Below, piece after piece: positions 49,161-49,975 of a stretch of 49,975 nucleotides of DNA. Position 1 is the stretch's first letter. Each line of letters starts with the position of its first letter. The translations under genes and the position numbers were made by a program. The notes beneath the pieces are model-generated. The model was not told where the DNA came from and searched no databases. It saw nothing but the letters and a program-made list of their open reading frames with translations. This DNA is from an uncultured Mycoplasma sp. (lineage in GTDB: Bacteria > Bacillota_I > Bacilli_A > RF39 > UBA660). The stretch is from contig CAMMXG010000009.1 of the NCBI GenBank assembly GCA_946500895.1, positions 1 to 49,975 of the forward strand, written 5' to 3'.

Positions 49161-49975
49161 AAAATAAGAAAATATTTGTTTTTCTGATAAGTAGTCTTTT
49201 GCTTCTTTTGATACTTATTTTTTCTTTAGTAAAATTATATGATTTATATGTTTATGAAACGCTTAATAAGATCGTTTATACTTTAGAAAATGTTTATCCA
49301 GATATGGAAATTGATATGATTGATGCTTTAAAAGAAATAGAAGATGTTCCAGAAGTTTTAGCTAAATATGGTATTGATCCTGATACTGTTAGTGAACTTG
49401 GAATTTATCAGGATTTTAGAGTGGACATTGTATTTTTGGTTATTGTTGTTTTTCTTCTCTTTCTTCTTCTTTTTTTATTTATTTATTTTTGGCGAGATAG
49501 AAAAATAAAAAGAGAGATTCATGTTATTAATGGGTATTTGCAAGATATTTTAAATGATCGTTATGAACTTAATATTGCAGAATATAATGAAAATGAATTA
49601 AGCGTTTTAAAAAATGATATTTATAAAGTAACGATAAAGTTAAAAGAATTGAGTAGTTACGAACAAAAAGAACAACAATTTTTAATGAATACTTTAGAAG
49701 ATATTTCTCATCAACTTAAAACGCCTTTAACAGCTTTAATGATTACAAATGATATTTTAATGAATCATGATTTAACCGAAGAAGAAAGATTGGATTTTTT
49801 AAGGAAAGAAAGTAAAGAGTTAGAGAAGATGGAGTGGCTTATTACAACTCTTTTAAAGTTAAGCAAACTTGATAGTGGCCAAGTAAAGTTTAAAAAAGAA
49901 AAGGTGAAAGCTGAAACTTTAATTGATGATGCTTTAGAATCTCTGTTAATTTCATTAGAATTAAAACATGTAACT
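49157..49975 (+). CDS. Sensor histidine kinase, partial (runs off window)
   Basis: It starts at GTG 49157 overlapping the regulator stop (GTGA). Two membrane segments (residues ~5-27 and ~93-115) flank an extracytoplasmic loop of ~65 residues that is acidic (DMEIDMIDALKEIEDVPEVL). After a linker comes the HisKA domain: DISHQLKTPLTALMITNDIL with the phospho-acceptor His, then LEKMEWLITTLLKLSKLDSG. The ATP-binding domain lies beyond the window. It pairs with the upstream regulator; the short loop suggests sensing at the membrane or of a peptide/ion signal. Confidence 0.9.
   Translation, partial: MKNKKIFVFLISSLLLLLILIFSLVKLYDLYVYETLNKIVYTLENVYPDMEIDMIDALKEIEDVPEVLAKYGIDPDTVSELGIYQDFRVDIVFLVIVVFLLFLLLFLFIYFWRDRKIKREIHVINGYLQDILNDRYELNIAEYNENELSVLKNDIYKVTIKLKELSSYEQKEQQFLMNTLEDISHQLKTPLTALMITNDILMNHDLTEEERLDFLRKESKELEKMEWLITTLLKLSKLDSGQVKFKKEKVKAETLIDDALESLLISLELKHVT

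Overview
The window is about 50 kb of very AT-rich Gram-positive chromosome. Low-GC Firmicutes signatures are everywhere: T-box leaders, a dnaB-dnaI helicase-loading pair, ParE, ybxB-rpoB-rpoC, single-chain GlyRS, a HelD motor and near-consensus SigA promoters, mostly with 17-nt spacers. Four genes point to endospore formation: a collagen-like GPT-repeat protein, a CotY/CotZ-family coat protein, YlmC/YmxH and YunB. Both coat genes carry an exact match to the SigK promoter consensus. I read it as an uncultured, probably gut-associated, spore-forming member of the Bacilli. The rank below class is a guess.

Layout. 1-4.7 kb: collagen-like spore-surface gene (minus), ylmC, lspA-rluD, a small membrane protein, a GluP-like rhomboid, rluB and a ferredoxin. 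4.8-6.6 kb: a tail-anchored acidic protein, yunB and tRNA-Met. 6.6-8.2 kb: a cysteine synthase gene behind two tandem short ORFs (one with five consecutive Cys codons) and mutually exclusive hairpins, followed by two small membrane proteins. 8.3-12.7 kb: helD, then a Thr T-box controlling a DUF1653 gene and thrS. 12.8-16.6 kb: a putative minimal azoline (TOMM-like RiPP) cluster. It holds a 40-residue Cys/Ser/Thr-rich peptide, a leaky terminator, a Rel-type HD hydrolase with a truncated synthetase domain, a C39-like peptidase fusion, a short E1-like fragment and a YcaO ending in PHPFP. 16.7-21.3 kb: coat protein (minus), then a 1041-residue membrane-anchored cell-wall enzyme with several catalytic domains and its membrane-anchored partner. 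21.4-30.2 kb: an N-terminally damaged HD gene, ybxB, rpoB and rpoC, both RNAP subunits with acidic C-terminal tails. 30.2-34.3 kb: a surface Ig-like protein, unknown helical proteins and glyS behind an unusually short T-box. 34.3-34.6 kb: an unidentified structured ncRNA with its own promoter. 34.6-42.8 kb: an XRE regulator divergent from a DUF6273-like secreted protein, dnaB-dnaI, a membrane-anchored thioredoxin-like protein, parE and an ORF6N-domain protein. 42.8-45.2 kb: an ArsR repressor and a P-type metal ATPase with a visible operator. 45.2-49.98 kb: engB, an exonuclease, a putative Zn protease, a DUF1287 protein and a two-component system whose kinase runs off the window.

The strongest candidates for undescribed biology are the YcaO cluster at 12.8-16.6 kb and the cysteine-codon double-leader attenuator at 6.64-6.88 kb. 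The compact glyS T-box at 32.4 kb and the orphan structured RNA at 34.3 kb come next. Functional assignments come from reading motifs by eye; no database search was run.
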